Shown one piece after another: positions 37,357 to 44,201 of a stretch of 64,000 nucleotides of DNA. The translations under genes and the position numbers were made by a program. This DNA comes from Terriglobia bacterium (GTDB lineage Bacteria > Acidobacteriota > Terriglobia > Bryobacterales > Bryobacteraceae): the NCBI GenBank assembly GCA_020073145.1, contig JAIQFS010000024.1:33403-97402 (forward strand), given 5' to 3'. The first letter of the stretch is position 1. Every line of letters starts with the position of its first letter. The notes under the pieces are model-generated. The model saw nothing but the letters and a program-made list of their open reading frames with translations, was not told the origin of the DNA and searched no databases.

Positions 37357-38322
37357 ATGTCGCCGCGACACTCCCCCGAGCGGTTCCAGGTTTGCTCTCT
37401 CGATCAAGCAGAAGCCGATCGAGCTCGATTCAAAAACGCCGATCTTGCCCCCCTCACCCTGGCCTCCTACGGGCGCGACTTTCGCGTCTTCCGCGCGTGG
37501 TGCGAGGCGGCCGGCCGTAGCGCGTTGCCGGCGAGCGAGGAAACGGTCGAGCTGTACGTGGTTTCCCTGCTGCGCCACGGCCGCCGCATCACCACGTTGC
37601 GGCGGCACGCGATCGGCATCCAGCACTTTCACCGTGGCGCGGGCCACGAGAGCCCGTGCGGTGCCTCTCTGCGCGCGCTCCTCGCGGGCGCTCAGCGGGT
37701 TCTCCACCAGCGGCCCATCCAGAAGGCGGCGCTCTGCGGAGCGGACCTTAAGCGCGTCGTCGGGGCCTTCCTCCGGCGCGGGTCGGTGATCGCGGCCCGC
37801 GACCTGGCGATTGTCTTGTTCGGGCTGGGGAGCGCGTTGCGGCGATCGAACCTGGCAGCGCTGCGCCTGGAGGACCTGACCTTCACGAGCGAAGGCGTGC
37901 TCGTGTGGGTGGCGTCCGAAAAGCAGGAGCGCACCGGCGCCGGCAGGATCCTGGCGGTCTGCGCCGGCAAACACGCGCGGACCTGTCCGGTGCGCGCGCT
38001 GCACCGTTGGATCCAGCATCGCGGCTATGCGCCCGGTCCGCTGTTCTGCCACGTCATGCGCGGACGTCCGATGCTCAAGCCTCTCCTCGGCAACCGCATC
38101 ACCCAGATCGTGCAGCAGGCCGTGGCGGCGGTCGGGCTCGATCCCCGGCACTACGGCGCCCACAGCTTGCGGGCCTCGTTCGTAACCGAAGCTCTCTCCC
38201 ACGGAGCGAACGAAATCGCAGTCGCCCGTCAGACCGGCCATCGTTCGCTCGACACCCTGCGGCTCTACGAACGGTCGCGAAACCCCTGGCAGGGGCATGC
38301 GGGCGCGGCGTTGGGGCTGTAG
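37357..38322 (+). CDS. int: Tyrosine recombinase (phage integrase)
   Basis: A 321-residue integrase. The N-terminal part (LAPLTLASYGRDFRVFRAWC) is the SAM-like DNA-binding domain. In the catalytic domain the residues are R (LGSALRRSNLAALRLEDL), H-x-x-R (GAHSLRASFVTEAL), H (GHRSLDTLRLYER) and the nucleophilic Tyr in that last motif. It is XerC/D-like. The start at ATG 37357 leads into MSPRHSPERFQ; the longer frame from 37321 adds nothing recognisable. It lies next to rpsA, so the attachment site is probably close by. Confidence 0.9.
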   Translation: MSPRHSPERFQVCSLDQAEADRARFKNADLAPLTLASYGRDFRVFRAWCEAAGRSALPASEETVELYVVSLLRHGRRITTLRRHAIGIQHFHRGAGHESPCGASLRALLAGAQRVLHQRPIQKAALCGADLKRVVGAFLRRGSVIAARDLAIVLFGLGSALRRSNLAALRLEDLTFTSEGVLVWVASEKQERTGAGRILAVCAGKHARTCPVRALHRWIQHRGYAPGPLFCHVMRGRPMLKPLLGNRITQIVQQAVAAVGLDPRHYGAHSLRASFVTEALSHGANEIAVARQTGHRSLDTLRLYERSRNPWQGHAGAALGL

Positions 38323-38327
38323 CGACA

Positions 38328-38498
38328 CTAGCTGGCTTTTTGCTCCTGCTCCGGGGAAGGATGCCATCGGGCGTTGGCGGCCGCGCGAGCTTGCCTGGTG
38401 CGCTCTTCGGCCGGCAGCTTCGCGAATTTCCGGTTGCGAGCTCGAGCCCCTTTCTTGCCGAGGATCGAGGCCGCTTTGCTCGCTGCAGATTTGGCCAT
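38328..38498 (-). CDS. Small basic phage protein, 56 residues
   Basis: ATG 38498 follows AGGA at eight bases. The protein MAKSAASKAASILGKKGARA then has KLPAEERTRQARAAANARWH, a motif seen in many short basic helical proteins of phages and plasmids. It may bind DNA. It is convergent with the integrase and preceded by the palindrome pair at 38549-38598, which could control it. Confidence 0.6.
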   Translation of the reverse strand: MAKSAASKAASILGKKGARARNRKFAKLPAEERTRQARAAANARWHPSPEQEQKAS

Positions 38499-38548
38499 TT
38501 GGACCGATCCTACCTCTGGTGCCAGGCGGATCGCAATAGAAAAGTTCA

Positions 38549-38624
38549 AAGTAGTCGCCCGGCGACTACATGGGCGAAAGTAGCCGCCCGGCGGCTGCCC
38601 AGCGGGGCCGGAAGTAGCCGCCCC
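38549..38624. repeat. Three-copy palindromic repeat, candidate operators
   Basis: AAGTAGYCGCCC occurs at 38549, 38578 and 38612. The first copy is a perfect 19-base palindrome, GTAGTCGCC-C-GGCGACTAC (38551-38569). The second, at 38580-38598, has one mismatch, and the third is a half site. Copies are 29 and 34 bases apart. They lie upstream of the 56-residue gene and could bind a dimeric regulator. Confidence 0.6.
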
Positions 38625-38673
38625 AGGTCAGCGTATTGAAAGTCTTAAACCTAGAGAGTGCGCGGGGGCACCT

Positions 38674-38727
38674 GGTCGTCGTCGTCGTTCCTACTCTCCG
38701 AGAGCAAAACGCGCGACGACGACGACC
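38674..38727. repeat. 14-bp perfect inverted repeat with nested hairpin
   Basis: GGTCGTCGTCGTCG (38674-38687) and its exact complement CGACGACGACGACC (38714-38727) flank a 26-base loop. The loop itself holds the palindrome CTCTCCGAGAG (38693-38703). On the minus strand this follows the LuxR-type gene by one base, so it may end that transcript, but there is no U-tract. It could also be a site recognised in DNA. Confidence 0.6.
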
Positions 38728-38728
38728 T

Positions 38729-38938
38729 TTACGCCGCCTGCGCTTCACTTCGAACCGCAAACACCACGAGCTCACGGCGGGACCAGAGCCCGACCTTCGA
38801 GCACATCTGGCCCACGTGGTAGTCGACGGTGCGATCGTCGACGCCGAGCGCGGCGCCGATCTCCTTGGAAGACATGCCCAGCACCAGCAGGTCGAGGACT
38901 TCGCGCTGGCGGGCGGTGAGAGGCCTCAAGTTCACCAT
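38729..38938 (-). CDS. LuxR/GerE-type HTH protein, 69 residues
   Basis: A single GerE helix-turn-helix domain: LTARQREVLDLLVLGMSSKE, IGAALGVDDRTVDYHVGQMC and SKVGLWSRRELVVFAV. No sensor domain. GGGGG lies about six bases before ATG 38938. As the only clear transcription regulator in the visible prophage, it may control early genes or the palindromic repeats nearby. The assignment of targets is inference. Confidence 0.82.
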   Translation of the reverse strand: MVNLRPLTARQREVLDLLVLGMSSKEIGAALGVDDRTVDYHVGQMCSKVGLWSRRELVVFAVRSEAQAA

Positions 38939-39047
38939 CGGCAGGCCCCCGATCGGTAGCAGCCCCCCGGAAATATCGCGCTCTCTTTGGTCAACATCGG
39001 GGAAACCTTAGCAGTTTTACAGGGGACAGCCAAGACCCTCTTCGGTT
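38939..39047. other. Divergent intergenic region
   Basis: About 110 bases between the LuxR-type gene and the rightward phage genes. The region must hold promoters in both directions, but no strong consensus hexamers were found. Confidence 0.3.
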
Positions 39048-39536
39048 ATGGTCAGTTCGTACGGTATGGCTGTCAAGCCCTCCAATGTGATTGCGCCCCC
39101 CGCTCCGGCGACGGTGAAACTGTCGCCGGAGCAAAGAACCCTTGTCGACGAATTCGGCGAGCTCGATCGCAAGTACCGGCTGTGGAACCCGGACCTGAAG
39201 AGGTACGAGGCTCTGAAGCACATCATCAAACCCTGGTTCCGGGATCTCCCGGGCGACCAGGCCGCCACGGCTCAGGGCACGACCTACACCCTGAACGTCA
39301 CTCCTTGCGAACAGGAATCCACCCCCGAGAAGAAGCGGATCTACCGGCTGCTCGGGCCGAAGTTGTTCCTCGAGGTCGCCGAAATTACCCAGAAGGCGCT
39401 CAAGGCCGCGCTCGAGACGTTAAAAAAAACAGACCAGTTCGACCAGTGTTTCACCAAGGCGCGGACCGGATCCCGCATCCTGTCCGCCGTGCAGTCGGCG
39501 CCGGCGCCCGTACCCCCGGCAGCAAAAGCAGCGTAG
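39048..39536 (+). CDS. Phage hypothetical protein, 162 residues
   Basis: A soluble, helix-rich protein (LSPEQRTLVDEFGELDRKYR, FLEVAEITQKALKAALETLK) with a Pro/Ala-rich end. No recognised family. Starts at ATG 39048 or ATG 39066; neither has a clear ribosome-binding site. Confidence 0.6.
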   Translation: MVSSYGMAVKPSNVIAPPAPATVKLSPEQRTLVDEFGELDRKYRLWNPDLKRYEALKHIIKPWFRDLPGDQAATAQGTTYTLNVTPCEQESTPEKKRIYRLLGPKLFLEVAEITQKALKAALETLKKTDQFDQCFTKARTGSRILSAVQSAPAPVPPAAKAA

Positions 39537-39693
39537 TTGATGAGAACAGTCCAGAATCCGGCCTGGTTTTCCATCACAGGGCCGGAGGCTACCCCGAATC
39601 TTTAAAACGAGGCCACCCGCAGAGCGCGGGAGTGCTGCAGCACTGGCAGGCCGTTCGCGTGAGTCCTAGACCGCGCCTCGATAGAGAGCACCC
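39537..39693 (+). other. Intergenic gap in the prophage
   Basis: About 155 bases with no coding sequence or recognisable site. The content is ordinary for the prophage. Confidence 0.3.
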
Positions 39694-39942
39694 ATGAAAC
39701 CCACCATCGGCCGTATCGTCCATTTCGTCCAGCCCGACAAGTACGACGCGGGCAAACAGAAGATGCTCCCGGCGATGATCGTCGCCGTCTGGAACGACAC
39801 TTGCGTAAATCTGCAGGTCTTCACGGACGGAACCAACTCCGAGCCCTGTGAGCACGACGGCGTGAAGTGGGTTACTTCGTCGACGCTCGACGCATCGGAC
39901 GCCCCGCAACCGCGCACCTGGCACTGGCCGCCCAAGGTCTAA
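39694..39942 (+). CDS. Phage hypothetical protein, 82 residues
   Basis: MKPTIGRIVHFVQPDKYDAG, then PAMIVAVWNDTCVNLQVFTD and W-rich end HWPPKV. This beta-rich pattern (an IVHF/AMIV/NLQVF layout) is common in small phage proteins of unknown function. ATG 39694 has a GAGAG element upstream. Confidence 0.68.
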   Translation: MKPTIGRIVHFVQPDKYDAGKQKMLPAMIVAVWNDTCVNLQVFTDGTNSEPCEHDGVKWVTSSTLDASDAPQPRTWHWPPKV

Positions 39943-39959
39943 CCCGAATCGTTTCCCAC

Positions 39960-40466
39960 ATGCTTTCCTGGCACGCGCTCCACGTTAGGCACCAATCCGA
40001 AGCGATCGCCGCCGAGGCCCTCGAAGGCCTGGCCACGTTCTGGCCTCACCGCGTCACACGCGACAACCGGGGCAGGGAATACCGCCGCGCCTGGTTTCCG
40101 GGCTACCTGTTCGTGCGCGTCGACTGGTCGGACCCCGTGCAGAGGCTCCGGATCCTGCGGGTCTCGCAGCTCCTCGCGATCCTGGCCGTCGACGGGAAGC
40201 CCTCGGTGATTCCCGATACTGAAATCGAATCGTTGCGCATCCTGGCGTCGAGCAAAGCGCGGGTCGCGCAGCATCCGTTTCTCCGCGAGGGCGATTCGGT
40301 GCGCGTGGTCAGCGGGCCGCTCAAGGGCGTGGAAGGCAAGGTCGAGCGGCTCAAGTCGTCGCGCCTGCTGATCGTCCAGGTGGAGATGCTCCAGCGCGCG
40401 GTCTCGGTCGAGCTCGATCCGGACACGATCGAAGCGGTGAAGGGCCGGTCGCTGCAGGCGGCCTGA
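39960..40466 (+). CDS. Phage-encoded NusG/RfaH-like protein
   Basis: A 168-residue protein with an NGN-like domain (WHALHVRHQSEAIAAEALEG, WFPGYLFVRVDW) and a C-terminal KOW domain (REGDSVRVVSGPLKGVEGKV, LKSSRLLIVQVEMLQRAVSV). This is the architecture of specialised NusG paralogues (RfaH, UpxY, LoaP), which bind RNA polymerase and change pausing or termination. In a phage, the natural role would be antitermination of the long rightward operon; this is inference. ATG 39960 is 17 bases after the preceding gene. Confidence 0.75.
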   Translation: MLSWHALHVRHQSEAIAAEALEGLATFWPHRVTRDNRGREYRRAWFPGYLFVRVDWSDPVQRLRILRVSQLLAILAVDGKPSVIPDTEIESLRILASSKARVAQHPFLREGDSVRVVSGPLKGVEGKVERLKSSRLLIVQVEMLQRAVSVELDPDTIEAVKGRSLQAA

Positions 40467-40469
40467 ATC

Positions 40470-40643
40470 ATGACGATCAACGCCAGACATCGAAAGCACT
40501 ACAAGGCCGGCAGCGTGTGGAAACCGGGCGAGCAAGAGAAGGCCCAAGAGCGAGCGGCCTCCTGGGTGGACCGTTTCCTGGAGTGGGTGCGCCGGCGCAA
40601 TCCCCAACTCCTCGGCGCGTTCAAAGATGCCTGCTCTCGCTGA
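40470..40643 (+). CDS. Small phage protein, 57 residues
   Basis: ATG 40470 to TGA 40641-40643, overlapping the next start by 17 bases. The protein MTINARHRKHYKAGSVWKPG is basic and then has an amphipathic helix (RAASWVDRFLEWVRRRNPQL). Tight packing with neighbours supports it. Function unknown. Confidence 0.5.
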   Translation: MTINARHRKHYKAGSVWKPGEQEKAQERAASWVDRFLEWVRRRNPQLLGAFKDACSR

Positions 40644-40863
40644 ACTCCTGCCGGGTTGGATCGGGCGGAGCCGCATCGTCGCCGCCAAGCTGGCCGAGTG
40701 TGAGAAATGCGCGCAGGTGGCCGAACAGTACGTGAAGGAACTCGACCAGGCCTGGACCGAGCTCGACGATCATGCGCCGGCGGATCCCGAAAAACGAGCC
40801 TCGATCGCCGCTGCCCGAGCCATCGCCACCCGGATCCGACTTCGGAACGCAGCGCGCACCTGA
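40627..40863 (+). CDS. Phage hypothetical protein, 78 residues
   Basis: A short helical protein with one Cys pair in KLAECEKCAQVAEQYVKELD and a following helix rich in Ala and Arg. The coding start overlaps the previous small gene. No family recognised. Confidence 0.55.
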   Translation: MPALAELLPGWIGRSRIVAAKLAECEKCAQVAEQYVKELDQAWTELDDHAPADPEKRASIAAARAIATRIRLRNAART

Positions 40864-40885
40864 GCCGTTCGACGCGAGGGTCTCT

Positions 40886-41170
40886 ATGAGCATGCCGGCC
40901 GGAGTGCCAGACGGTCTCGCGCGAGCGGAAGTGAAGCAAATGACCCCCAGCCTCGACCCGTCGAACCTGAGCCCGCAGGCCATCCAGGCCACCATGTGGG
41001 TCACGCTGCAGGCGCTCCAGAAAGAAGTCGGGGAGATCAAGGAAGGCCAGAAGCTGATCTTCCGCGCGGCGCTCGGCGGCTGCATCACGGCCGTCGGCGC
41101 GCTCGCTACCGCGCTCCTTCACCTGGTCGGCGCCTACCTGACGGTGATCGGCCAGCACGCCAAGCCATGA
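40886..41170 (+). CDS. Small membrane protein, possible XhlA-like holin
   Basis: 94 residues: a polar N-terminus, a heptad-like helix (LQALQKEVGEIKEGQKLIFR), then one membrane segment (AALGGCITAVGALATALLHL). This order (coiled coil, then a single C-terminal membrane helix) resembles XhlA-type haemolysin/holin components. ATG 40886 has GAGGG at five to six bases. An endolysin is not seen nearby, so the holin call is tentative. Confidence 0.5.
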   Translation: MSMPAGVPDGLARAEVKQMTPSLDPSNLSPQAIQATMWVTLQALQKEVGEIKEGQKLIFRAALGGCITAVGALATALLHLVGAYLTVIGQHAKP

Positions 41171-41346
41171 AGGACACGCGCAAATTCTGGCCGCTCGACC
41201 TGGATCCCGAAGGGGAAGTCTACGAGCTCCCCGCATGGGACCTGCCGGGCCGCCGGCGACGAGGAGCTTCCCGATGCCGTGGCCCACAGCCCGCAAATGC
41301 TCCAACTGCCTCTACTTCACGCCGTCGACGAACGAATGTCACCTAG
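41167..41346 (+). CDS. Small phage ORF overlapping two neighbours
   Basis: ATG 41167 overlaps the stop of the gene before (ATGA). The first 30 residues (MKDTRKFWPLDLDPEGEVYE) look natural, but the remainder overlaps the next gene in another frame and is Arg/Pro-rich. Real coding is uncertain, and the true end may have been lost. Confidence 0.35.
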   Translation: MKDTRKFWPLDLDPEGEVYELPAWDLPGRRRRGASRCRGPQPANAPTASTSRRRRTNVT

Positions 41347-41459
41347 ACCCACCAGCCGCGCAGTCGCAGGGTAGTCATTCCGCGCTCGCGATCTGGCCCG
41401 TGGTCGATCCCAACTCACCGACCGCCTGGTGCAGTCGTTGGGATCAAATGACCCCCTGA
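41274..41459 (+). CDS. Small Cys-rich phage protein, 61 residues
   Basis: ATG 41274 with GAGGAG seven bases upstream. The protein MPWPTARKCSNCLYFTPSTN has CxxC, a further Cys-His (ECH) and a final WCSRW, suggesting a small zinc-binding fold. Such proteins are common in phages. It abuts the terminase small subunit gene. Confidence 0.6.
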   Translation: MPWPTARKCSNCLYFTPSTNECHLDPPAAQSQGSHSALAIWPVVDPNSPTAWCSRWDQMTP

Positions 41460-42026
41460 GTGCCGACGAAGAAACCTCCAACTAAACCAGCAAAGAGGAA
41501 AGCCGAACCGAAGCCGTGGTCAGAATTTCCACCCAAGCAGCGGGCCTTCCTGGCGGCGATCGCCGAGATGCCGAACCGATCCCGGGCCGCCAAGGCCTCC
41601 GGGTTCCAGCGCGAGTATCACTACCGCCTGCTCAAGAGCGATCCGAAATGGAAGGCCGCGTTCGAGGAAGCCTGGGCGATGGGATGCGAGCAGCTCGAGG
41701 ACACCGCCGCCGAACGAGCGCGCTTCGGAACCTCCGACGTCGTGATGTATCAGGGGGCGCCGTGCTACTGGAAGTACAGGAAGGTCAAGGACAAGACCAC
41801 GGGAAAGATCGAGCACATTCCCATCGGCCCTCCCATCACCCGCACCGTGCAGTCCGACGGCCTGCTGCAGTTCCTGCTCCGCGGCGCCATGCCGCACAAG
41901 TATCGCGACCAGGTCAACGTGAAGCACTCAGGCAAGATCGACACCGGGGTGAAGAAGTTCGCGGGCTCGATGGAAGAGCTGCTCGCGCTCTACCGGAAAC
42001 TGACTTCTAAGACGGCAGCCGCATGA
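41460..42026 (+). CDS. Terminase small subunit candidate
   Basis: 188 residues starting at GTG 41460, directly after the preceding TGA. A basic N-terminus is followed by a homeodomain-like helix-turn-helix (KQRAFLAAIAEMPNRSRAAK, ASGFQREYHYRLLKSDPKWK), as in DNA-recognising small terminase subunits. The C-terminal half carries FLLRGAMPHKYRDQVNVKHS, a motif frequent in terminase small subunits. It overlaps the large subunit by ATGA. Confidence 0.75.
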   Translation: MPTKKPPTKPAKRKAEPKPWSEFPPKQRAFLAAIAEMPNRSRAAKASGFQREYHYRLLKSDPKWKAAFEEAWAMGCEQLEDTAAERARFGTSDVVMYQGAPCYWKYRKVKDKTTGKIEHIPIGPPITRTVQSDGLLQFLLRGAMPHKYRDQVNVKHSGKIDTGVKKFAGSMEELLALYRKLTSKTAAA

Positions 42027-43759
42027 CCGCCACGGAAACCCCGCAACTCTCGCCAGCCGAAGCCAAGGCCATGATCCAGGGCTTCGCCAATCACGAGAAG
42101 TTCGTCTCGCACCTGCAGATCCGGAACAAGGACGGCGTGCCTGTCCAATATGGCATGTCGCCGATGGGCCGGAAGATCAACCGCTCGATCCGAAAGCAAG
42201 AGGCGCAATCGCTTCCGGTGCGCCAGGTGGTGCTCAAGCCCTCCCAGGTGTGGGCTTCGAGCTCGGTGGCGACCGAAATCTTCCGGCGCGTCCCTTTCTT
42301 CCCGGGCAGGCGCGCTCTGGTGTTAGCCGACACTGCGCAGCACGCCGGCCTCGTTTTCGAGTACTACCAGCAATACATCCGCAGCTACGCCGACAATCCG
42401 TACGGCTCGGAATGGAATGCCGCGATCGAGCTGCCCGAACTGCTCAAGGACACCGAGCAGCACCTTCGCTGGGCCAACGACTCGTCGATCCTGGTCGGCA
42501 CCGCCAATAACGTCGAGATCGGCCGCTCGGCGCCGTACAACTGGGTGCAGCTCTCCGAGGCGGCCTTCTATCGCGACATGGGAACCCTGATGACGGGCCT
42601 GATGCAGCGCGTCCCCAACTCGCCCGACTCGGGCGTGATCGTCGAGTCGACGGCGAACGGGATGGGCGGAGACTTCTACGACCTCTGCCAGCTCGCCATG
42701 AACCCGCGCCGCGCCGGCGGTTGGGCCTTCGTCTTCTTCGCCTGGTGGGAGCACCCGGAATATCGGCTGAAACCGGAGCCTGGCTTTAAACTGACCCGCG
42801 ACGAGCTCGCCGAACTCCAGAAGTACAACCTCACGGTCGATCAGATCGCCTGGCGCCGGCGGCAGATCGAAGTCGCGTGCGAAGGAAAGATCGATCGTTT
42901 CCGCCAGGAGTTCCCGGGCAACCCCGAGGAGGCCTTCCAATCGAGCGGCCGCCCGATCTTCGACATGGGCGCGGTGGCACGACTGCCGATCACGCTCGAA
43001 GCGCCGCGCGGGCGCCTAGAAGTGGTGGAGGTGGGACTGGAAAAACGGCCGCAATTTATTCAGGCCGAGAACAACAAAGGCGAGCTGGTCATCTACAAGC
43101 AGCCGCAGAAGCGGGGCCGGTACATCATCGGCGCCGATCACGCCGAGGGCATCGACCCCACTGCGCGCCTGGGAACCTCAGACCCCGACTACTGCTCGGC
43201 GACCGTGTTCGACGTCGACACCGGGGAAGAGATAGCCAAGCTGAAGGAGAGGTACGAGGCCTTCCCGTGGGCCACGCGCCTCTACTGGCTCGGCCGGTTT
43301 TACAACTGGGCCTTCCAGGTCCCGGAGCAGAAGGCGCAGGGCAAAGCGGTGATCGGCCACCTGCTGGCGATCGAGGGAGGCTACCCGCTCGAGCTGATCT
43401 ACTCCAAGGAGCGGGATCCCTCCGACCGGCGGACTCCGCTCCTGCAGGAGCTCGGCTACGACACCAACGCCGTGTTCCGGCCTTACCTGATCTCGACCCT
43501 CGACCAGGCCCTGCGCGAGGGCTCGATCAAGATCCACGATCCGGAGACGATCGCGCAACTGCGCCAGTTCGTACGCAAAGCCAGCGGGCGCGAGGAGGGG
43601 ATCGGTCACGATGATGACGTGTTCGGCGTGGCGCTCGCGGTGATCGGGATCCCGAACGCGCTGCGAGCCTTCAAGTACCGCGAGTCGCTCGACCGCCTGG
43701 CGGCTTCGCTCCGCCCCCACAAGTACCGGAAATCCAGCCGAGACGAGGAAGACGACTAA
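42023..43759 (+). CDS. Phage terminase large subunit
   Basis: A 578-residue packaging ATPase/nuclease. The ATPase part has VVLKPSQVWASSSVATEIFR in the Walker A position, an atypical loop, and NWVQLSEAAFYRDMGTLM for the Walker B/motif region, then GVIVESTANGMGGDFYDLC. The nuclease part has YIIGADHAEGIDPTA with its acidic cluster and ends in HDDDVFGVALAVIG. It translocates DNA into the prohead and cuts it. Position next to the portal gene agrees. Confidence 0.88.
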   Translation: MTATETPQLSPAEAKAMIQGFANHEKFVSHLQIRNKDGVPVQYGMSPMGRKINRSIRKQEAQSLPVRQVVLKPSQVWASSSVATEIFRRVPFFPGRRALVLADTAQHAGLVFEYYQQYIRSYADNPYGSEWNAAIELPELLKDTEQHLRWANDSSILVGTANNVEIGRSAPYNWVQLSEAAFYRDMGTLMTGLMQRVPNSPDSGVIVESTANGMGGDFYDLCQLAMNPRRAGGWAFVFFAWWEHPEYRLKPEPGFKLTRDELAELQKYNLTVDQIAWRRRQIEVACEGKIDRFRQEFPGNPEEAFQSSGRPIFDMGAVARLPITLEAPRGRLEVVEVGLEKRPQFIQAENNKGELVIYKQPQKRGRYIIGADHAEGIDPTARLGTSDPDYCSATVFDVDTGEEIAKLKERYEAFPWATRLYWLGRFYNWAFQVPEQKAQGKAVIGHLLAIEGGYPLELIYSKERDPSDRRTPLLQELGYDTNAVFRPYLISTLDQALREGSIKIHDPETIAQLRQFVRKASGREEGIGHDDDVFGVALAVIGIPNALRAFKYRESLDRLAASLRPHKYRKSSRDEEDD

Positions 43760-43911
43760 TGAACCCCGAGCCCTGTGGAGCGGATGAGTGTCCGATTCCT
43801 GAGCCGCGACCAGCGGATCCGCCTCGCACTCAACGAGTGAGCCTGGCGCTGAAACGTTACCTGCGAAACCAGCGAGAAGCTGCGACGGCTGTTGTTGAAC
43901 AAGCTGCATGA
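43759..43911 (+). CDS. Small phage protein, 50 residues
   Basis: ATG 43759 overlaps the terminase TAA by one base (TAATG) and its TGA overlaps the next ATG. MNPEPCGADECPIPEPRPAD is Pro/Cys-rich, then a basic helix (SLALKRYLRNQREAATAVVE). Real coding is supported by the overlaps. Confidence 0.5.
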   Translation: MNPEPCGADECPIPEPRPADPPRTQRVSLALKRYLRNQREAATAVVEQAA

Positions 43912-44198
43912 AGTACCTCCAGCCCAGTTTTACCATCGAAAAACCTGCACAAATTACGTGCTGCGAAGGCTGCGTCTACGGCGCCGAGGTTCACGCTCAG
44001 TTCTGCGAGCGATGTCGACCGCTGTGCTGGCTGTGCACGACGCCTGGAGAGGCGGAACGGTGGGGTAGCTCGCACGTTCACTACCTCACTGACGACGGCA
44101 CGGTGGTGATCCCCGCCGATCCGCCGATGACGCTGCAGGAAATTGAGCGGTATGAGCGCGAGGTCGGAACCCTCCAGGCGGCCGTGAAGGCAGCGTAG
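43908..44198 (+). CDS. Small Cys-rich phage protein, 96 residues
   Basis: Six Cys lie in one block: ITCCEGCVYGAEVHAQFCER followed by CRPLCWLC. A zinc-binding domain is likely. The C-terminal half has an amphipathic helix (TLQEIERYEREVGTLQAAVK). Function unknown. It sits between terminase and portal. Confidence 0.62.
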   Translation: MKYLQPSFTIEKPAQITCCEGCVYGAEVHAQFCERCRPLCWLCTTPGEAERWGSSHVHYLTDDGTVVIPADPPMTLQEIERYEREVGTLQAAVKAA

Positions 44199-44201
44199 TC
44201 C

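Noticed and set aside
38674..38727. GTC/GAC triplets as a CRISPR-like array
   Set aside because: The repeats are only triplets and form one inverted pair; there are no spacers.
40996..41166. In-frame extension upstream of the small gene at 41167
   Set aside because: It overlaps the membrane-protein gene in another frame and shows no protein-like pattern.
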